DNA from: Gammaproteobacteria bacterium
GTDB lineage: Bacteria; Pseudomonadota; Gammaproteobacteria; Chromatiales; Chromatiaceae
Reading direction: 5' to 3'
NCBI GenBank assembly: GCA_024227135.1
Contig: JAAELC010000121.1
Span: 1-39,539, forward strand
DNA length: 39,539 nt
Shown here in pieces: positions 8,345-18,116 of the stretch. The notes beneath the pieces were generated by a model that worked only from the letters and a program-made list of their open reading frames with translations, searched no databases and had not been told where the DNA came from. The first letter of the stretch is position 1; every line of letters begins with the position of its first letter. A program made the position numbers and the translations under genes.

Positions 8345-8526
8345 GGGCCTGAGATACGGACAGGACCCATTCGGTCATTTCCTGGCACGGTGATGTGGTG
8401 CATAACCGCACTGTCAACCCGGAACCTGTCAGTATCGACTCACCCTGCCGGGCGATCTGCCTTCCCGGGCACCAGATTCCTGTTTATGGTCGTCAGTGTG
8501 GTATCCCGCCCCAACACCTGGAATCG

Positions 8527-10917
8527 TTACATCCGAGTACGAAAAGCCAGCACGACCTGATTGCGTAACGCCTTGAGCAGGTTGAGTTGCCTTCCCGGGA
8601 TATCCATTCCATGAGCCCGGGGATGATCCGCATAGATAAGGCCGAGCGCTTTCCGGTTCACTACCAGCGGGAATATGATAAACGATCCCGTATCGGATAT
8701 TTTTCTGTACCAGCCGGGAAGGTCACTGGCGATTCGCGGGTCCCTGGTCTCCGAAATGTAGAGATCCACGTCATTTTTCAATGCCGCATGAAAGACATCT
8801 TTTTTAAACTGGGAAGGAAACCGGAAACTGGCTACAAAGTCTTCAATACCCGCTCCCAGACCCAACCTGCCCAGGTATTGTTTTCGGCCGACATCCTGAA
8901 GGCAAAGCACCACCCGATGAAACGCCATGGCCCGATAGACCGTCTCTATCACGACATTGAACAGCTGAATCAGATTGACTTTTTCGTCTAACAGCATGGC
9001 GCTTACCTCCCTGAGCCCGTCGGTAAGGATCACCTCAGCATCAGGAGAAGGAGTGAACTTCTCCAGATCAGCCGGAACAGGCTCAGGAGACGAACCGGAT
9101 GCAGCCCCGGGGTCAAGGACCAGCGACTCGGTCAGGTCCGGGGCATCGCTCCGGGGAGACTCACCCTCCCAAATGGGGGAAGTAACGACCAGGCGCTTTA
9201 GAAGGGGGGATTTTGAGTTCGCGTCGACCAGGGAACCTCCCAATTCCCTGAACTCCCGTCTCGCCTGCTCCACCATCTCATCGAAACGGCGCTCGCTGAT
9301 AGCTAATCCATTGCGATAGTTCCTGAGCAGTTTTTTTATCGGGACAGACTTGTCGTCGCTGCTTTCTCCCAGTATGGAAGCCGCTTCATTGGCGAAACTG
9401 GCGATCAGCCGGATTTTCACATGGCTGTTCTTGAGATTTCCCGGAGACGCCGGGTCAACCCTGACCATTCCCTGGGTGATCTCCTCAGGAAAATTCCAGT
9501 GTTTGCTGACGGCCAGGCCCACACCCTCAAAACTGATACCCAGCACCTTCTTCTGAGCCGCCTCCGGTTCCATGTCCTGCTGCTTTACCAGGCGCTCGAT
9601 CTCCTCGCTTTCATCGTGCAGGTAGTAGGTCACCAGTATCCGACCCAGGTTGTGCAGCATTCCACACAGAAAGCTCTCTTCCACACTCTCCATGGAAGCA
9701 TCTTCAGCCAACTGCCTGGCCATGGTGGCGCTGAATACAGCGGTCGCTATGTCATCTTTCAACTGGGTGGCCTGAGCCTTATTGTGCAGGTGCTCAAAAA
9801 ATATGAGCGAAGCGGCAATGGATCGGATGGTCTTTATCCCCAGCACCACGATAGCCCGGGAGACCGTTCCGATTTTTCCAGCAAAATGACTGTAGTAGGC
9901 GGAATTGACCACCTTGAGAATTTTATTGGTCAGTGCGAAATCTTTGATAATGACACTGGATATATGATTGATATTGTCCTCTTCAGAGCTGCCCAGCCTG
10001 TTGAGTGTGCGAATGGATTCGGACAACATGGGGAAATCGCTTTTATGCTGCATTCGCCGCAGCAGGAACTCTACCGTCCCCTGAGACCCTCCACCCAGAC
10101 TCTCCACGCCCTCGTCTGACTCTCTGTACTCCAGCAAAGCACTGGCAAACTCCCCCGCATCCCGGAAACGGTCCACAGGTGCTTTTTCCAATGACTTCAT
10201 CACGATAGCATCCAGCTGCTGACCTATACTCGGTTGGAGCGAGGAGGGAACAGCCACTTTGCAGGCCTGGATGTTGGCAAACAGCGTAGCCGTGTCTTTG
10301 CCATCAAAAGCGTACTCTCCGGTCAACATCTCGAAGAACATGGCCCCCAGAGCAAAGATGTCAGTCTGGGTCCCGACTTCTCCATTGGAGATATACTCCG
10401 GGGGCATGTAACGTGGCGTACCGGTCAAGATCTCTTCATTCATCTGGTTTGCCTGGACCATGCTGGAAATACCAAAGTCCATGATCTTGGGCATACCCTC
10501 TTTGGTCAGAATGACATTAGAGGGTTTCAGGTCACGATGGATGATGCCCTCGCTGTGAACCTGATCGAGCCCGGAGAGCAGGCCCGTGATGATATCGAGG
10601 CTTTTGGGCAAGTCCATGGCAGCACCAGCCATACTCTTGGAAAGCAGTTCACCCTCGACGTACTCAAACACCAGAAAGGGCCTTCCCCCCGCCGTGCCCA
10701 CATCAAAGATAGAAACGATATTGGGGTGATTGATCCGGCTGATGGCCCGGGCCTCCCGCAACAGATCCTGCTCAAGACTGCCATGGGATGCCAGCGGCCG
10801 GTCCAGGTATTTGATGGCTACCTGGCGTTCCAGTTTCGGATCGATACAAAGATAGACGGTTCCCTGGTTTCCTGAACCAAGTTTTCTATTGACTTGAAAC
10901 CGCCCCAGCCTATGCAT
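8527..10917 (-). CDS. Ser/Thr protein kinase-HDOD-GAF fusion regulator
   Basis: The 796-residue cytoplasmic protein joins three signalling modules. Residues 1-270 are a Hanks-type kinase with the glycine loop GSGNQGTVYL, VAIK (Lys36), Glu55, HRD (127-129, in HRDLKPSNVIL), DFG (147-149) and an APE-like MPPEY, so it should be active. Residues about 280-490 are an HDOD domain (LSESIRTLNRL, KILKVVNSAYYS, VLGIKTIRSIAASLIFFEHL, CGMLHNLGRIL). A linker (about 560-640) rich in Ser and Pro leads to a C-terminal GAF-like sensor (about 640-796). HDOD proteins act in signalling and motility or biofilm regulation; here a kinase input seems to be fused to it. Substrate and ligand are unknown. The ATG has GGGGAG upstream. 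Confidence 0.93.
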   Translation of the reverse strand: MHRLGRFQVNRKLGSGNQGTVYLCIDPKLERQVAIKYLDRPLASHGSLEQDLLREARAISRINHPNIVSIFDVGTAGGRPFLVFEYVEGELLSKSMAGAAMDLPKSLDIITGLLSGLDQVHSEGIIHRDLKPSNVILTKEGMPKIMDFGISSMVQANQMNEEILTGTPRYMPPEYISNGEVGTQTDIFALGAMFFEMLTGEYAFDGKDTATLFANIQACKVAVPSSLQPSIGQQLDAIVMKSLEKAPVDRFRDAGEFASALLEYRESDEGVESLGGGSQGTVEFLLRRMQHKSDFPMLSESIRTLNRLGSSEEDNINHISSVIIKDFALTNKILKVVNSAYYSHFAGKIGTVSRAIVVLGIKTIRSIAASLIFFEHLHNKAQATQLKDDIATAVFSATMARQLAEDASMESVEESFLCGMLHNLGRILVTYYLHDESEEIERLVKQQDMEPEAAQKKVLGISFEGVGLAVSKHWNFPEEITQGMVRVDPASPGNLKNSHVKIRLIASFANEAASILGESSDDKSVPIKKLLRNYRNGLAISERRFDEMVEQARREFRELGGSLVDANSKSPLLKRLVVTSPIWEGESPRSDAPDLTESLVLDPGAASGSSPEPVPADLEKFTPSPDAEVILTDGLREVSAMLLDEKVNLIQLFNVVIETVYRAMAFHRVVLCLQDVGRKQYLGRLGLGAGIEDFVASFRFPSQFKKDVFHAALKNDVDLYISETRDPRIASDLPGWYRKISDTGSFIIFPLVVNRKALGLIYADHPRAHGMDIPGRQLNLLKALRNQVVLAFRTRM

Positions 10918-10970
10918 CCCGTTCGCTCTCCCCTGATAGTCGAATCACTGTGGTGGTAGTAGCGGCCGGA

Positions 10971-11108
10971 GGGGAGAAATCTTTTCCTAAATGGCGCTGC
11001 CGGAGGGTGCGAACGACAATTCGGAGAGGGGGAAAAAATCTTTTCCTGAACAGCGCTGCCGGAGGGTGCCACGGACAGGTCAGGGTGGGGTGAAATACAA
11101 TCCTGAAA
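10971..11108. repeat. Imperfect 59-bp-period tandem repeat upstream of the kinase gene
   Basis: A segment of about 41-45 bp (10971-11011) recurs 59 bp later (11030-11070); both contain AATCTTTTCCT and GCGCTGCCGGAGGGTGC. A decayed third start (GGGGTGAAATACAATCCTGAAA) follows at 11089. The MITE copy B is inserted in that third unit. The repeat sits directly upstream of the kinase-HDOD gene on the minus strand and could carry its regulatory sites, but no promoter is clear. Confidence 0.6.
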
Positions 11109-11109
11109 G

Positions 11110-11250
11110 GTGCTACTCAGGCCCCATGGGTAGTCTGTTCCGGAAGACGCCGTCCTTACCTCCATGCAGGCTTGGCTTTGGCATCCCTGCCAAAGACACT
11201 TCCTCCACAGGCCACCCAAGGGGGAAAACCTCTGGGGGGTGAGCAGTTAC
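11110..11250 (-). mobile_element. MITE-like element, copy B (141 bp, inverted)
   Basis: This is the same element as at 4099-4240 in opposite orientation. The outer end GGGGTGAGCAGTTAC (11236-11250) is intact. The other end (GTGCTACTCAGGCCCC) has decayed. Flanks are CCTGAAAG (11102-11109) and CCTGAAAA (11251-11258), a 7-of-8 target duplication. The central hairpin is kept with one mismatch. It lies between the kinase gene and clpB, both on the minus strand. Confidence 0.82.
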
Positions 11251-11426
11251 CCTGAAAAACAACCCACGGACCCCACGAACAGCGATCCGGGGCGGTTCTG
11301 GCCTGGGATCTCCCTGACTCAACCAGGACAAGCGTTCTCCCATCCCGGAAACCGTTTCTCACCCCGACTGCTGCAGGATACCCTACCAGGGGGAATTACC
11401 ACCCCCCCGGTCGGCTCTATAACGAC
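11251..11426. other. Intergenic tail downstream of clpB
   Basis: No gene is seen. A G5/C5 dyad around 11388-11409 lies just after the clpB stop on the minus strand, but it lacks a T tract, so it is not a convincing intrinsic terminator. Confidence 0.3.
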
Positions 11427-14069
11427 TCAGGCGGCGGAAACACTGGCAACCCGCTTCCGAAAGACCAGTCGGTCATTGGCTGTATCCACATCAATGATGT
11501 CATCCGGTTGGAAACGCCCCGCCAGAATATCCTGAGCCAGCGCGTTTTCCAGCTGTTGCTGGATGACCCGCTTCAAAGGCCTTGCCCCGTAAACCGGGTC
11601 AAACCCCGCATCACCCAGGTGATCCAGTGCACTGTCGGTCAATTCCAGCCCCAGATCCCGGTCTGCCAGTCGCTTGCGCAGGTACTCGATCTGGATGGCG
11701 GTGATATCCCGGATCTGAGCCCTGTCCAGGGGATGAAATACCACGGTTTCATCAACCCGATTGATAAACTCCGGCCGAAAATGCTGCCCGACAACCTCCA
11801 TCACCACCTCTTTCATACGCCGGTAATTATCCAGCGCTCCATCCCCGAAGCGGTCAGCCGATTCGTCGTCACTCATCTGTTCGGTGAACTGCTGAATCAA
11901 GTCCGAACCCAGATTGGACGTCATGATAATTACGGTGTTTCTAAAATCCACCGTGTGCCCCTGTCCATCCGTCAGGCGACCATCATCGAGCACCTGCAAC
12001 AGAACGTTAAAGACATCCCGATGGGCCTTCTCCACCTCATCCATCAGCACCACGCTGTAGGGGCGTCGGCGTACCAGTTCAGTGAGATACCCGCCTTCCT
12101 CGTAGCCTACATAGCCCGGGGGTGCGCCTATCAGGCGTGCCACGGAGTGTTTCTCCATGAACTCCGACATATCGATCCGTACCATAGCCTCTTCCGTGTC
12201 GAACAGAAACTCAGCCAATGCCCGGCACAGCTCGGTTTTACCCACGCCGGTGGGACCTAGAAACAGAAACGAGCCGTTGGGACGATTCGGGTCTGAAAGA
12301 CCGGCCCGGGAACGGCGAATGGCATTGGAGACAGCTTGCACCGCCTCCGCCTGACCGACCACACGCCGGGACAGCTCTTCTTCCATCTTCAGCAGTTTCT
12401 CCCGCTCGCCTTCCAGCATCTTGTTGACAGGGATACCCGTCCACTTGGAGACCACTCCAGCGATCTCCTCTTCGGTTACCTTGTTGCGCAGCAGGGTCAT
12501 CTCCTGTAACTCTGCCTGGGCCGCCTTCTCAAGCTGTTTTTCCAACTCGGGTATACGCCCGTATTGAAGCTCGGACATTCGCTGTAGATCACTGGCACGC
12601 CGTGCGGTTTCCATCTCCTGGCGCGCTCGATCCAGCTGTTCCCTGACGTGGGCCGTTCCCTGCAACACGGACTTTTCAGATTTCCAGACCTCTTCCAGGT
12701 CGGAAAACTCCCGCCCGAGTTTTTCAATCTCCGCCTCCAGATCTGACAAGCGCCGCTTCGATGCCTCGTCCTGCTCTTTGTTCAAGGCTTCCCGCTCGAT
12801 CTTAAGCTGGATCAGGCGACGCTCCAGTCGATCCATCTCCACCGGCAGAGAATCGATCTCCATTCGGATCAGGGAAGCCGCCTCATCGATCAGATCAATG
12901 GCTTTATCCGGCAACTGCCGGTCGGTGATATAGCGACTGGACAATGTCGCAGCGGAAATGATGGCCGGATCGGATATGTCCACGCCATGATGAATTTCAT
13001 ACCGCTCCTTGAGACCCCGCAAAATGGCGATGGTATCTTCCACCGTCGGTTCCTCCACCAGTATTTTCTGGAAACGGCGTTCCAACGCGGCGTCTTTTTC
13101 CACATACTGGCGATACTCGTCAAGGGTGGTTGCCCCCACACAATGAAGCTCTCCCCGTGCTAATGCAGGCTTGAGCATATTGCCGGCATCCATCGCACCT
13201 TCTGCCTTTCCCGCACCAACCATGGTGTGGAGTTCATCGATAAACAGGATGACCTGCCCCTCCTGCTTGGCCAGATCGTTCAATACAGCCTTGAGTCGCT
13301 CTTCAAATTCACCCCGGAATTTCGCACCCGCGATCAGGGCACCCATATCCAGAGAGAGCAGGCGCTTGTTCTTCAAGCCCTCGGGTACCTCGGCATTAAT
13401 GATTCGTTGCGCCAAGCCTTCCACGATGGCTGTTTTTCCCACCCCGGGTTCACCGATCAGTACCGGATTATTCTTGGTTCGTCTCTGCAACACCTGGATG
13501 GTCCGACGAATCTCCTCATCGCGACCGATGACGGGATCGAGTTTTCCCTGCTCTGCGCGCTCTGTCATGTCGATGGTGTACCTTTCCAATGCCTGGCGCT
13601 GATCCTCCGCATTGGGGTCATCCACCTGCTGCCCTCCCCGCAACTTATCGATGGCCTGTTCCACCGGGCCCTTCGCTGCCCCGGCACGACGCATCAGATC
13701 ACCGATCTCTCCCTTGTCCTCCACCGCCGCAAGCACAAACAGTTCGCTTGAGACATACTGATCCTTGCGCTGCTGGGCCAATTTGTCTGTCTGATTCAGT
13801 AATCTACCCAGATCATTGGAGATGTGCAGGTCACCATCAGCACCCTGAATCGATGGCAGCCTGCCCAGGGATTCATCCAGGCTGGATCGCAACTGATTGA
13901 CATTGACATCGGTCTGGGAAAGCAGGTGACGAACGCTACCCCCCTCCTGATTCAGCAGGGCCAGCATCAAATGCAGGGGTTCGATGAACTGATGGTCTCG
14001 TCCCACCGCCAGGCTTTGAGCATCGGCCAGCGCCATTTGAAACTTGCTGGTCAATTTATCCATTCTCAT
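11427..14069 (-). CDS. clpB: ATP-dependent disaggregase ClpB
   Basis: The 880-residue hexameric AAA+ chaperone threads aggregated proteins through its pore together with DnaK. An N-terminal Clp-N repeat domain (about 1-145) is followed by AAA-1 with GEPGVGKT (about 204-211) and pore loop [10 protein letters not shown]. The coiled-coil M domain (about 410-525) distinguishes ClpB from ClpA. AAA-2 has GPTGVGKT and pore loop [13 protein letters not shown], then a C-terminal ClpB_D2 domain. Length is close to the family norm (about 857) with a slightly longer C-terminus. GGAG lies 7 bases before ATG 14069, which is preferred over Met3. A heat-shock promoter precedes it. Confidence 0.98.
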   Translation of the reverse strand: MRMDKLTSKFQMALADAQSLAVGRDHQFIEPLHLMLALLNQEGGSVRHLLSQTDVNVNQLRSSLDESLGRLPSIQGADGDLHISNDLGRLLNQTDKLAQQRKDQYVSSELFVLAAVEDKGEIGDLMRRAGAAKGPVEQAIDKLRGGQQVDDPNAEDQRQALERYTIDMTERAEQGKLDPVIGRDEEIRRTIQVLQRRTKNNPVLIGEPGVGKTAIVEGLAQRIINAEVPEGLKNKRLLSLDMGALIAGAKFRGEFEERLKAVLNDLAKQEGQVILFIDELHTMVGAGKAEGAMDAGNMLKPALARGELHCVGATTLDEYRQYVEKDAALERRFQKILVEEPTVEDTIAILRGLKERYEIHHGVDISDPAIISAATLSSRYITDRQLPDKAIDLIDEAASLIRMEIDSLPVEMDRLERRLIQLKIEREALNKEQDEASKRRLSDLEAEIEKLGREFSDLEEVWKSEKSVLQGTAHVREQLDRARQEMETARRASDLQRMSELQYGRIPELEKQLEKAAQAELQEMTLLRNKVTEEEIAGVVSKWTGIPVNKMLEGEREKLLKMEEELSRRVVGQAEAVQAVSNAIRRSRAGLSDPNRPNGSFLFLGPTGVGKTELCRALAEFLFDTEEAMVRIDMSEFMEKHSVARLIGAPPGYVGYEEGGYLTELVRRRPYSVVLMDEVEKAHRDVFNVLLQVLDDGRLTDGQGHTVDFRNTVIIMTSNLGSDLIQQFTEQMSDDESADRFGDGALDNYRRMKEVVMEVVGQHFRPEFINRVDETVVFHPLDRAQIRDITAIQIEYLRKRLADRDLGLELTDSALDHLGDAGFDPVYGARPLKRVIQQQLENALAQDILAGRFQPDDIIDVDTANDRLVFRKRVASVSAA

Positions 14070-14102
14070 GGCATTTCTCCGAATTCTATAAGGTTATCCT
14101 GA

Positions 14103-14131
14103 AAATGGGGTGGAAACCGCGCCAATTCAAG
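14103..14131 (-). promoter_or_regulatory. Sigma-32 (heat-shock) promoter of clpB
   Basis: On the minus strand CTTGAA (14126-14131) and CCCCATTT (14103-14110) are separated by 15 bases. These match the RpoH consensus CTTGAA / CCCCATnT almost exactly. It lies 33 bases before the clpB start. Heat-shock control of clpB is well established in proteobacteria. Confidence 0.85.
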
Positions 14132-14245
14132 TGGCTGGTGACACACATCCAGGCTAAAGTAACCGCCAGCCAACCCGCTACAACTTCAATAATGAGAGTT
14201 TTGTTCCCACATGGCGAATTTTGAAACCCTTGGCAGCACCCGAAT

Positions 14246-16480
14246 ATGACAGACAAGACAACAGTGGCAGAACTGGTTTCAGGGCGGGCGTTTAACAGGC
14301 TCGTTGAATCCCTGCCAATAAAATGGCAGCAGCTGACGCCGTATATGAGGCTCTATGCGACGTTTTTGATCCTCGCCGGACTGGTGTTTCAATTATGCTA
14401 CCCGATCACTCTGACAGACTCGGATATGTGGTATCACATGGATGGGGGGCGCTGGTTCTGGGAGCATATGAGTATTCCGGATACAGCCTTTTTTTCCTTT
14501 CTGGAACCCGAGAGATCATTCGTCAACTACTATTGGGGATTCCAGGCGCTGGTTGCCAAAGTTTTCCAACACGGCGAGTACTACGGCCTGTTGCTGTTGA
14601 GAGCCACCCTGTTCTTTCTGACGACCCTGGTGGCCTATCGGTACATCATAGAGGAGAAGAACACCGATCGTTCGCTCCTGCCCTTCCTGATCCTGTTTAT
14701 TGCTTATTTCGTTTTCATCGAAGGGCGGGTCCCAAATCTGCGCCCCCACCTGTTTTCTCATCTGTTCATATTGCTCTTTCTCTACATTCTGGAACGCCGC
14801 CCCGCCTGGTCGCCTGCATTACCGCTAATCACAGCAGCCTGGGCCAATCTGCATGGCATTGAGTATCCTGTCCCGGCGCTGATCGGTGGTGCCTATTTTC
14901 TGGAATTTCTGCATAATCGCTACGTTCGCAAGACACCCGATACTGACCGTAGCTGGAGCTACGCTATCTGGATACTGGCCTGCGCTCCGGCACTCCTGGC
15001 TACACCAGCAGGTATCGAACTGCTCCTGAGTCCCTTCAACATTGCTCCCCATGCCGGGCTCTATATCAAAGAAATGAAGCATCTCGACTCCAGAATGCTC
15101 TATTCCTTCTTCCTCAGCGGCGACACCCTCAAACTTGAAAGTGTCTTTTCGCTGACGTTTCTGTTCTGCAGTTTCGCATTACTGCGCAGCCTGCTGGACC
15201 GGACACTGCGCTTGAGCCATGCACTCATCGCTGCAGGTGGCTATCTGCTGCTGTTGAAGGGAAACCGGTTTCTGTGGGAGTGGTCATTGCTGGTACTACC
15301 GGCAATGACCCACTACATCGGCAACATGAAACCCCTGGGAAATGGGCGACGGATTATTTCCATATCCGGCCTGCTGATACTCGTGATCATGGCACTACCC
15401 CTGGTCAGTATGGTCAAGCGACTGCCGGTCAATGCACCCTATCCCCATGACACGAGAAACGAACCCACCGGAGTCCTCAGGTTTCTGGAACAAGCAGGTA
15501 ACGGCGGCCACCTTCTGACGTCACCTTCCAAAGCAGGCTACATTCACTGGAAGCTATACCCCGACTACAAGGTTTACATCGATCTTCAGATGTCACTTTT
15601 CACCGACTTTGACATCTACACCGCTCTACAGATGTACCGAAACAAAACCGTACTGGCCAATATACTGACAAAACTCAAGCCCGACTATCTGATGGTCAGC
15701 AAGAAAAACAAAGAGTTCCCAGAGTTAATTAAGAAGCACCCTGACTTCGTGCCGGTCTTTCTGGACGATCGACAGGTTCTCTATGCGAACCGGGTGCAGC
15801 AGCCGGTGCTGGTTGAGCAATACCAACTGAAGCTGGTCAATCCCTTCTCCCTGCTCGAGGTGAACGATGAGGTCGAACTGGGCGACCACGTGGAGGAACT
15901 CGAACGAATACTTGAAGTGTTTCCCGAAAGCGAACGGGTGAACCACTCGATCACAAGACTGCTCTTCAACGCCAGACGCTACGCTGAAGCATTACCATGG
16001 GCCCGGAGATACGCTGAATACCACCCGGACAATCCAAACAGCCATTACCTTTTGGGAAACATCCATGAAAACAGCGGCGCTTGTGAAAAAGCTATCGAAC
16101 TGTATGAAATTGCAATGGCCTTTTCAGATCGCAAATTCAAACGCACGTTGAATACCCACATTGGCTCCTGTTACTACATACTGGGAGATTTTTCAAAAGC
16201 CTACGATCACCTGTGGAACGGGATAAACCCCTACACCCGCAGCGTGCGGGATGAAGACCTTTATCAGCTCGCATTCTCCGCCTATATCGTGGGAGAAACC
16301 CAGGAAGCGATTCTGCTGCTGAGAATTCTCCTGCAAAGCGACTCGCTCGAAGCACAGCCCATGTTCTCGGATGCCAATGAGTTGCTCAGAAAACTGGAGG
16401 AGGGAGATGCCGAAACCCCGTCATTTCTGGAATGGTCCGTCAACCAGGCAATTTCACTGTTTTCCTTTGGAAAAGAGTAG
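14246..16480 (+). CDS. Multi-pass GT-C-like membrane protein with C-terminal TPRs
   Basis: The 744-residue protein has about nine to ten membrane segments between residues 35 and 405. The first loop carries TDSDMWYHMDGGR (Asp58-x-Asp60), as expected for GT-C glycosyltransferases that use a polyprenyl-phosphate sugar donor. GRVPNLRPHLFS and GNRFLWEWSLLVLPA are other conserved-looking stretches. A periplasmic region (about 410-545) follows, then three or so TPR units (about 570-700, e.g. NPNSHYLLGNIHENSGACEKAIELYEIAM). It may transfer sugar to a periplasmic protein or polysaccharide, with the TPRs recruiting the partner. It is divergent from clpB. No Shine-Dalgarno is obvious. The specific acceptor is unknown. 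Confidence 0.75.
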   Translation: MTDKTTVAELVSGRAFNRLVESLPIKWQQLTPYMRLYATFLILAGLVFQLCYPITLTDSDMWYHMDGGRWFWEHMSIPDTAFFSFLEPERSFVNYYWGFQALVAKVFQHGEYYGLLLLRATLFFLTTLVAYRYIIEEKNTDRSLLPFLILFIAYFVFIEGRVPNLRPHLFSHLFILLFLYILERRPAWSPALPLITAAWANLHGIEYPVPALIGGAYFLEFLHNRYVRKTPDTDRSWSYAIWILACAPALLATPAGIELLLSPFNIAPHAGLYIKEMKHLDSRMLYSFFLSGDTLKLESVFSLTFLFCSFALLRSLLDRTLRLSHALIAAGGYLLLLKGNRFLWEWSLLVLPAMTHYIGNMKPLGNGRRIISISGLLILVIMALPLVSMVKRLPVNAPYPHDTRNEPTGVLRFLEQAGNGGHLLTSPSKAGYIHWKLYPDYKVYIDLQMSLFTDFDIYTALQMYRNKTVLANILTKLKPDYLMVSKKNKEFPELIKKHPDFVPVFLDDRQVLYANRVQQPVLVEQYQLKLVNPFSLLEVNDEVELGDHVEELERILEVFPESERVNHSITRLLFNARRYAEALPWARRYAEYHPDNPNSHYLLGNIHENSGACEKAIELYEIAMAFSDRKFKRTLNTHIGSCYYILGDFSKAYDHLWNGINPYTRSVRDEDLYQLAFSAYIVGETQEAILLLRILLQSDSLEAQPMFSDANELLRKLEEGDAETPSFLEWSVNQAISLFSFGKE

Positions 16481-17149
16481 ACCTGTGACTCTGCACTGGC
16501 TGATGACGAGCCGACTGAATCAGGGAGATACCGATTGCAGGGGTAAAGGTCTTCAAGCGGGAAGACGCGCTCTCAGGCGGAGGTAATAGTAGTCCGGAGG
16601 GGGTAATCGCCTACTACGGGGGTGCCGGTTTCCGATCGACCCTGGTACTTCTACGGGGAAATAAATCAGGATTCAGAGTTGACCCGGAGACAGGGCTGTC
16701 GACAAATATCGCCGTAGATTACTCAGACTAACGAGCGGGCAACCAGACATTGCCAGACCTTCATGCCCCGCTGATTGATGCGCACACCCGGAGGGTGACA
16801 GCGCCGGGGCTGTGGTATGGACCCGGTTTTTGAACCAAGAAGGATAATTTGAGATCGAGCAGCGTATCAGGCATTTCCTAACTGCTGGAACAGCACAACA
16901 ACGCTGGCATTCAACCCCTTACATGGTTTCAATTAGGTTCAATGAGATGCCGGGTCCATACCACAACCTCTCGTTCTTATCTGATTTATCGACAAGGCAC
17001 CTGGAATCTTTAGTACTTTTAGGAATCTCCGGTCCCTCAGCTTCCCCGGGTATGTCATCCGGGAGCGAAATGGGTGTATGGTTTTTCCCTCAACTATTCA
17101 TTAAAGTAGTATTGCCCCGTGACCATAGACAACATCCTGCTCAAATAAT
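16481..17149. other. 669-bp gene-free region between the GT-C-like and GT2 genes
   Basis: No convincing gene. The stretch contains the inverted-repeat element at 16811-16965. Just overlapping its left end a CCGGG/CCCGG hairpin followed by TTTTT (about 16804-16831) could act as an intrinsic terminator on the plus strand. The part from 16970 on is AT-richer and presumably holds the GT2 promoter, but no clear -35/-10 pair is visible. Confidence 0.4.
16811..16965. mobile_element. 155-bp inverted-repeat element, probable IS or MITE remnant
   Basis: TGTGGTATGGACCCGG (16811-16826) is repeated as its perfect 16-bp reverse complement at 16950-16965. A second shared block, TTGAACC, lies inside each arm. 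The TG...CA ends and the left-end layout (TIR, TTGAACC, AAGGA, then a short frame) resemble IS3-type ends, so this may be an internally deleted IS or a MITE. No target duplication is visible and no transposase remains. Confidence 0.55.
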
Positions 17150-18115
17150 ATGAAACTGATCATCCAAATCCCGTGCCTGAACGAGGAACAGACATTACCG
17201 GAAACACTGGCGGATATACCCAGGGATATTCCCGGTATCGACTGCACGGAAATTCTCGTTATCGATGACGGCAGTACCGATGGGACCGTATCAGTTGCCG
17301 AGAGCCTTGGGGTGGAGCACATCATCAGAAACAAGCACACTAAAGGTCTTGCTTATACTTTTCAAAGAGGCCTGGAAGTCTGCCTGCAGAATGATGCGGA
17401 TATCATAGTCAATACGGATGGCGACAATCAGTATGCGGGCCAGGATATCCCGAAACTCATTCAACCCATTATTGACGGAACTGCGGATATTGTCGTAGGA
17501 GACAGACAAACAGGCCGTATTCCCCATTTTTCCAAAGCCAAGAAAATGCTTCAGTGGGCCGGTAGCAGTATGGTTCGGTGGCTGGCTGGAGTCCAGGTAC
17601 CCGATGCGGTCAGTGGATTTCGTGCGATATCCCGAGAATCTGCCATTCGACTCAATATCGTCTCACCCTTCAGCTATACCATTGAGATGCTCATTCAGGC
17701 CGGTAAGAGAAACATGAGCGTGTCCTCAGTGCCTATCGGCACCAATCCAAAGACCCGTGAGTCGCGACTTTTCAGGAGCATCCCCAGATTTCTGGAACGG
17801 TCCCTTACGACGATGGTACGTATGTACGCCATGTATAAGCCGCTTCGGGTGTTTTTTTATATCGGAACCGTTTTATCGGTAATCGGTCTTATACCCATCA
17901 CTCGTTTCCTCTACTTCTACTTTAACGGAGTTGGGGAGGGCCATGTTCAATCCCTGGTACTGGGTGGAGTGTTCCTAATGATGGGTTTTATGACGTATCT
18001 CATAGGGTTGGTCACCGATCTGATTTCATTCAATCGCAAGTTGCTGGAAATGACGCTTGAGCGGGTAAAAAGGCTCGAGCTTGGCGAAACGGACTCCCGA
18101 CCCAAGTCTGAGTAA
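17150..18115 (+). CDS. Family 2 glycosyltransferase, polyprenyl-phosphate type
   Basis: The 321-residue protein has the GT-A fold: IIQIPCLNEEQTLPETL at the N-terminus, VIDDGSTDGT, and the metal-binding Asp-x-Asp in NTDGDNQY (about 94-98). GDRQTGRIPHFSKAKKMLQ and DAVSGFRAISR follow. Two membrane segments near the C-terminus (about 235-255 and 268-290) anchor it to the inner membrane. This matches DPM1/undecaprenyl-phosphate-sugar synthase-like enzymes of polysaccharide clusters. It may charge the lipid carrier used by the GT-C-like protein upstream (inference). The next frame, a glycosyltransferase stub, starts one base after its stop. Confidence 0.9.
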   Translation: MKLIIQIPCLNEEQTLPETLADIPRDIPGIDCTEILVIDDGSTDGTVSVAESLGVEHIIRNKHTKGLAYTFQRGLEVCLQNDADIIVNTDGDNQYAGQDIPKLIQPIIDGTADIVVGDRQTGRIPHFSKAKKMLQWAGSSMVRWLAGVQVPDAVSGFRAISRESAIRLNIVSPFSYTIEMLIQAGKRNMSVSSVPIGTNPKTRESRLFRSIPRFLERSLTTMVRMYAMYKPLRVFFYIGTVLSVIGLIPITRFLYFYFNGVGEGHVQSLVLGGVFLMMGFMTYLIGLVTDLISFNRKLLEMTLERVKRLELGETDSRPKSE

Positions 18116-18116
18116 C

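Noticed and set aside
10971-11108. CRISPR-like array
   Set aside because: Only two clear units with a decayed third, no uniform spacers and no cas genes in the window.
11508-12260. 250-codon plus-strand frame opposite clpB
   Set aside because: Antisense shadow of the clpB AAA-2 domain; no start signal or recognisable motif.
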